From positions 372,001 to 436,000 of the forward strand of contig NZ_JAAXOX010000003.1 of NCBI RefSeq assembly GCF_012396125.1: DNA of 64,000 bases. Reading direction: 5' to 3'. The stretch's first letter is position 1; every line of letters starts with the position of its first letter. Shown piece after piece: positions 61,101-64,000 of the stretch. The notes below the pieces were generated by a model that saw only the letters and a program-made list of their open reading frames with translations, ran no database searches and had not been told where the DNA came from. The DNA is from Cellulomonas denverensis. Its GTDB lineage: Bacteria > Actinomycetota > Actinomycetes > Actinomycetales > Cellulomonadaceae. A program made the translations under genes and the position numbers.

Positions 61101-62663
61101 GACCGGGACACCTGGCAGCTCGACGACGCGGCGGCAGGCCTCGCGGTCGGGGTGTCCACGTCCTGCCGGGAGTGGACGATCACCGACGACGCCTCCTGGC
61201 TCGGCCAGAACCCGAGTTCGGGCACCACCGACCGGGAGATCACGATCTCGGCCGGCCGCAACACCGGCTCCGCCGCCCGCACCGGCACCGTGACAGTCAC
61301 CGGCTGCGGGATGACCGGCACCCTGACGGTGACCCAGGCCGGCCGGGCCGCGCTGTCCACCTCGGCCTCGAGTTGGGCGGCGCCGGTGCTGGGCGGGGAC
61401 ACCACGGTGCAGGTCACCACCAACCAGAGCGGCTGGACCGCCGCGGTGCCCGCCTCCGCGTCCTGGCTGTCGGTCACCGGTTCCGGTCTGCCCGGCGAGC
61501 CGCTGGCGATCACCGCCCAGCCCAACACCGGGGCGGCGCGGTCCGCCGTGATCACCCTCGGTTCCGGATCGGCGAGCACCCGGGTCACGGTCAGCCAGGC
61601 CGCGGTGACCCTGAGCGTGTCCTCGTCCTCCTGGTCGCCGTCGCGCAGTGGGGCGTCCCGCGCGATCAAGGTCGGTGCCTCGGCCGGGTCCTGGCAGATC
61701 GATCCGGCCTCGGTGCCGGACTGGCTGTCGGTGGACCGGCTGTCCGGGGCGGACGGCGAGTGGGTCGTGCTGCGGGCGGACCGCAACCTGGGTCAGTCGC
61801 GCTCCGCCGTGGTGACGCTCACCTCGGCCACCGCCGCCCGGACCGTGACCGTCTCCCAGGCCACCGCCTCGACCGCGACCGTCTCGGCCTCTCCATCGTC
61901 CTGGAGCGCGCCGGCCGGTGCCGGGGCCCGGGCGGTGACGGTGACCACCAACGGCCATCCGTGGCAGGCCTCCGTGGACCAGGACTGGGTGCACCTCGGC
62001 GCGACCAGCGGGACCACCGGCGCGGTCCTGGTGCTGGGCGCCGACCCGAACCCCACCAGCGCCTCCCGGTCCGCGATCGTGACCCTCACCGCGGGTCCCG
62101 CGACGCGCACGGTCAAGGTCACCCAGCCGGGCAACGGGACCGGAGCCGGGTTCCAGGCACTGGCGCCACTGCCGGCCACCGGCGGCACGTCCACCCTCGC
62201 CACCGGTCTGACCGGAACCGTCACGGTGACCGACGACGCGAGCTGGCTGACCTCCGCGGCCTCCGGCGGCGACCTCGGCCTGACCGCGACCGCGAACACC
62301 GGGAAGGTCCGGACCTCCCTGGTCACGGTCCGCGCCTCGGGCTCGACCGCCGCGACCGCGGTGGTGCTCCAGGAGGGGGTGCCGTCGATCTCGGCCGGCT
62401 CGGCGACCTGGTCGCCGTCCCGCTCCGGTGCCTCGACCAGCCGCACGGTGACCAGTAGTCAGTGGGATGCCGCCGGCGCCGCCCCGATCACCGCCAGCAG
62501 TGACGCCGAGTGGCTCCGGGTCCCGGCCGGTGCGCAGGAGTCGGGGACCAGCCTGACGATCGCCGCGGACCCGAACGCCTCGGGCACGGCCCGCACCGGC
62601 ACCGTCACCCTGAGGACGGCGACGGGAGCGAGCGCGGCGATCACCGTGACGCAGCCGGGCTGA
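58137..62663 (+). CDS. Large secreted protein: two metallophosphoesterase-like modules (first degenerate) plus about six BACON domains
   Basis: 1,508 residues. An Arg-rich start and hydrophobic stretch ending AEPARA is a signal peptide. Residues ~45-445 are a purple-acid-phosphatase-like module whose metal motifs are lost: FGNANW, HTGVV, PTAQTSG and LQGGAAAY. Residues ~465-890 repeat the layout with intact motifs: DFADTQ near 572, NGDLTE, GNHDE near 641 and AGHDH near 771. From ~980 six BACON-type units follow, most ending VTVSQ or VTVTQ with Ser/Trp-rich strands. The substrate is unknown; BACON units often bind glycans or act as spacers. GTG 58137 has AGGAGAG; the 237-bp gap from valS shows no other gene. 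Confidence 0.85.
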   Translation: MSHPLARSRSAARQGVPRRPAPARMIGVAVLALAVGTVGAVVPAEPARAAAAGDLVVTRVPGADPRTSAGFAWQAPVAEVSATGLAWGPAEEFDCAQATVETATPPGSGVVDSKVTYAQLTLTELRPGTEYAYCALAGGQRSATTRFSTEPEQAEATTVLAFGNANWRSSSSYQNAFAGTLEAAHTAFPDAGVAIHTGVVGSSNDLSHWRGFLDHAGGALGTVSWMPTAQTSGSGNRSFARGNALPVASNGNDSADYAVVHGGGLFLTLNSHLTSSANTAATTAWIAERVAEFRADHPDGWVIVSIPTQFYGSSASSSTYRTALQQAFRENDVALVLQGGAAAYTRSWPVGRDAANTLRRDYPAADRVATADGIVYLTPGASGIEQSAVSSAALNESSGWLAVATPALSSAERSAAGMKSYTAITLTAQELTVQARTVAGAVLDTVTIDRGTTPEVAAYPLEPFGLTNGFGTDAATERVITWLAPKGDGLTRPELTLSAVGDQAGSEPRVSCTEGVLTRPMTGYVAYTCTATGLLPGTSYDYRVGAWKGERPYQSDAYTFRTDGGAESFTFLDFADTQSTPVSTYDGFWGNALRSALAAHPDAAFVVQNGDLTETTTESHVAAWLGAIGTDLSGPAFNPVLGNHDESSSVQAMWSALFPRDSRTTVPDYGKAAALQYSVVYGNALFLYVNTNLDSASELRLTDQWIRDAVAADGTNPDGSERFIIVVEHKSPFGGSHSGSGSYPTGDYGNPRIVAQLPKTFDEVGVDLVLAGHDHNLIRSLPIRWNHDTGKAEWDRDQAGLSTIDSRTDGLVYVIPRNAGQKTYAAISTPSSTSRPWIASNWAFSDRGSEKPENNVYAAVTVTGSEIQVAAYRVGDPDAPLDQFTITKSPAAPVALGTPTIEGVAEAGATVTAAVTADPPGADLSYEWLRDGEVVRPASPDASYVVQPADAGGTLSVRVTGTARKMTATTVTSDQVPVDPEVRIWATFDRDTWQLDDAAAGLAVGVSTSCREWTITDDASWLGQNPSSGTTDREITISAGRNTGSAARTGTVTVTGCGMTGTLTVTQAGRAALSTSASSWAAPVLGGDTTVQVTTNQSGWTAAVPASASWLSVTGSGLPGEPLAITAQPNTGAARSAVITLGSGSASTRVTVSQAAVTLSVSSSSWSPSRSGASRAIKVGASAGSWQIDPASVPDWLSVDRLSGADGEWVVLRADRNLGQSRSAVVTLTSATAARTVTVSQATASTATVSASPSSWSAPAGAGARAVTVTTNGHPWQASVDQDWVHLGATSGTTGAVLVLGADPNPTSASRSAIVTLTAGPATRTVKVTQPGNGTGAGFQALAPLPATGGTSTLATGLTGTVTVTDDASWLTSAASGGDLGLTATANTGKVRTSLVTVRASGSTAATAVVLQEGVPSISAGSATWSPSRSGASTSRTVTSSQWDAAGAAPITASSDAEWLRVPAGAQESGTSLTIAADPNASGTARTGTVTLRTATGASAAITVTQPG

Positions 62664-62666
62664 GTC

Positions 62667-64000
62667 TCAGTCCGGCAGCCGCGCGTCCTGCGACTCGGCC
62701 GCGGTGTTCACCGGTCCGGTGGTCACCGCGGCGGGCCGCAGGGTGCGGATGTCCCAGTCCGAGCGGCGGGCCAGCACCAGGCCGACGATCACCGCGCCGA
62801 GCAGCGGTCCGGTGCCGGCGGCGACCATGCCCAGTCGCGGGCCGAGGTGCTCGCACACCCAGCCGATCAGGGTGCCGGAGATCCCCTGGGCGCCCAGGCC
62901 GGTCAGGATGTACAGCGCCATCACCCGGCCGCGCAGGTGCGGGGCCACCGTGGTCTGCACCAGGGTGTTCGAGCTGGTCAGGTAGAGGATCGTGCACAGC
63001 CCCATCCCGATCAGCGCCACGATGAACACCGGCCGGGAGGGTGCGGCCGCGGCGAGCAGCTGGATGGTGCCGATCGCCCCGGCCAGCAGCACCAGGTTCA
63101 GCAGCCGGCCACCCTTGCGCCGCCCGGCCAGCAGCGCACCGGTCAGGGCGCCGACCGCCAGCATCGAGTTCAGCAGCGCGTAGCCACCGGCATCCGAGTC
63201 GAAGACCCCGTCCGCCCACGCTGCCAGCACGGTGGCCATGTTCACCCCGGTGATCGACACGAAGCCGAGCAGCACGGTGGCCCACAGGATGCGCGGGCTG
63301 GTCCGGGCGTAGGCCAGGCCCTCGCGGAGCTGGCCCTTGGCCCGGGGGATCGGCGGGGTGGGGGTGAGCTCGGCCGGGCGCATCATCATCAGCAGGCCGA
63401 CCGCGATCAGGCAGGCCACCGCGTTCAGCTCGAAGGTCCAGCCCTGGCCGACCAGCTTGATCAACACCCCGGCCACCGCCGGGCCGAGCAGCGCGCCGAG
63501 CTGGAACACCGCCGAGTTGATGCTGATCGCCTGGCGCAGGTGCGCCGGACCGGCCACCTCGTGCACGAACGCCTGCCGGGCCGGGTTGTCGAAGGCGGTG
63601 GCCAGCCCACCGACGAAGGCGCCGAGCAGCACGTGCCAGGCCTGGATGTGCCCGGTCAGCACCAGCAGGCCGATCGTCAGGGCGGACAGCCCGAACACCG
63701 TCTGGGTGATCATCAGCAGCCGGCGGCGCGGGAACCGGTCGGCCAGCACCCCGCCGACCAGCCCGAGGGCCAGCACCGGCAGCAGTTGCAGCGACACGGT
63801 CAGCCCGACCATCGCGGCGGAGCCGGTCAGGGTCAGCACCAGCCAGTCCTGGGCCACCCGGGCCGCCCAGCCGAAGGTGTTGGTCAGCACCTGGGAGGTC
63901 ACGTACAGCCGGAAGTTGCGCACGCCGAGCGCGGCGCGCAGCGAGCTCTCCGGGATGCCGGGGGAGGTGCTGCGCCGGTGCGGCAGGAACCGGGGGACGG
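62667..64000 (-). CDS. MFS transporter (EntS/MFS_3 type), 5' end beyond the window
   Basis: At least 440 residues. The open frame continues past the possible GTG at 63923 to the window edge, reading SSLRAALGVRNFRLYVTSQ, so the true start is outside. About twelve hydrophobic segments are visible. Motif A is GGVLADRFPRRRLL and a second RRKGGRLL loop lies in the second half. The layout is that of enterobactin-exporter-like MFS_3 proteins, which export siderophores, macrolides or other small molecules; the substrate is unknown. It is convergent with the phosphatase gene, only 3 bp apart, with no visible terminator. Confidence 0.88.
   Translation of the reverse strand, partial: VPRFLPHRRSTSPGIPESSLRAALGVRNFRLYVTSQVLTNTFGWAARVAQDWLVLTLTGSAAMVGLTVSLQLLPVLALGLVGGVLADRFPRRRLLMITQTVFGLSALTIGLLVLTGHIQAWHVLLGAFVGGLATAFDNPARQAFVHEVAGPAHLRQAISINSAVFQLGALLGPAVAGVLIKLVGQGWTFELNAVACLIAVGLLMMMRPAELTPTPPIPRAKGQLREGLAYARTSPRILWATVLLGFVSITGVNMATVLAAWADGVFDSDAGGYALLNSMLAVGALTGALLAGRRKGGRLLNLVLLAGAIGTIQLLAAAAPSRPVFIVALIGMGLCTILYLTSSNTLVQTTVAPHLRGRVMALYILTGLGAQGISGTLIGWVCEHLGPRLGMVAAGTGPLLGAVIVGLVLARRSDWDIRTLRPAAVTTGPVNTAAESQDARLPD

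Overview
The window is about 72-75% GC, densely coded on both strands, and reads as the chromosome of a high-GC actinobacterium (Actinomycetota, probably Micrococcales-like; genus not assignable by eye). Supporting signs are a mycothiol-dependent nitroreductase relative, an Rv2629-type ribosome hibernation factor, an F420/FMN luciferase-like oxidoreductase, an Eis-type acetyltransferase, paired ClpP1/ClpP2, many GTG/TTG starts and TAGGCT/TAGGGT -10 hexamers. No insertion sequence, prophage, integrase or CRISPR array was seen.

Layout. 1-6.0 kb: tail of an unidentified gene, an SSB paralogue, ettA, a hotdog thioesterase, a DUF2867 SDR protein and topoisomerase IB. 6.0-9.7 kb: a MocR-type regulator divergent from a two-gene Tm-1-like unit (UPF0261 plus TIM barrel). 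9.7-27.2 kb: glbO-tesB, a stand-alone PTS EIIB, prolyl oligopeptidase with MscS, malQ, VanY-like carboxypeptidase, P-loop kinase, pepN, Rv2466c-like thioredoxin-fold protein, secreted protein, M13 peptidase, RpiB, Eis-like acetyltransferase, SpoIIE phosphatase coupled to an alkyltransferase-like protein. 27.3-29.6 kb: a DHA2 efflux pump divergent from a TetR regulator. 29.6-41.3 kb is mostly sulfur metabolism: ssuB-ssuA-ssuC-acs-metY-CoA-binding protein on the minus strand, then an LLM oxidoreductase, a GntR/DUF1648 pair, mgsA, and cysK-cysE. 41.4-43.7 kb: hydrolase, acetyltransferase, a repeat-rich spacer and two tRNAs. 43.7-50.7 kb: CPBP protein and the conserved tig-clpP1-clpP2-clpX block with chorismate mutase and the hibernation factor. 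50.7-64 kb: long-chain acyl-CoA synthetase, a polar amino-acid ABC importer, valS, a 1,508-residue secreted phosphatase-like protein and a partial MFS transporter.

How it fits together. The ssu operon would import a sulfur compound and MetY would fix sulfide into homocysteine, releasing acetate; CysE/CysK make cysteine and also release acetate. Acs, translationally coupled to metY, could recover that acetate. Both sulfur operons are preceded by an unannotated, cysteine-containing short ORF with its own ribosome-binding site and hairpins downstream. Both encode Cys-Arg-Cys with the same TGTCGCTGTC sequence. I read these as cysteine-responsive attenuators; this is the strongest regulatory find here.

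A second find is a set of intergenic elements. Palindromes of 57-67 bp sit at about 5.0, 27.3 and 43.2 kb, each next to a C-rich (or, on the other strand, G-rich) degenerate tandem array. Two of them are related along their whole 57-bp length. Most convergent gene pairs elsewhere are separated by strong GC hairpins.
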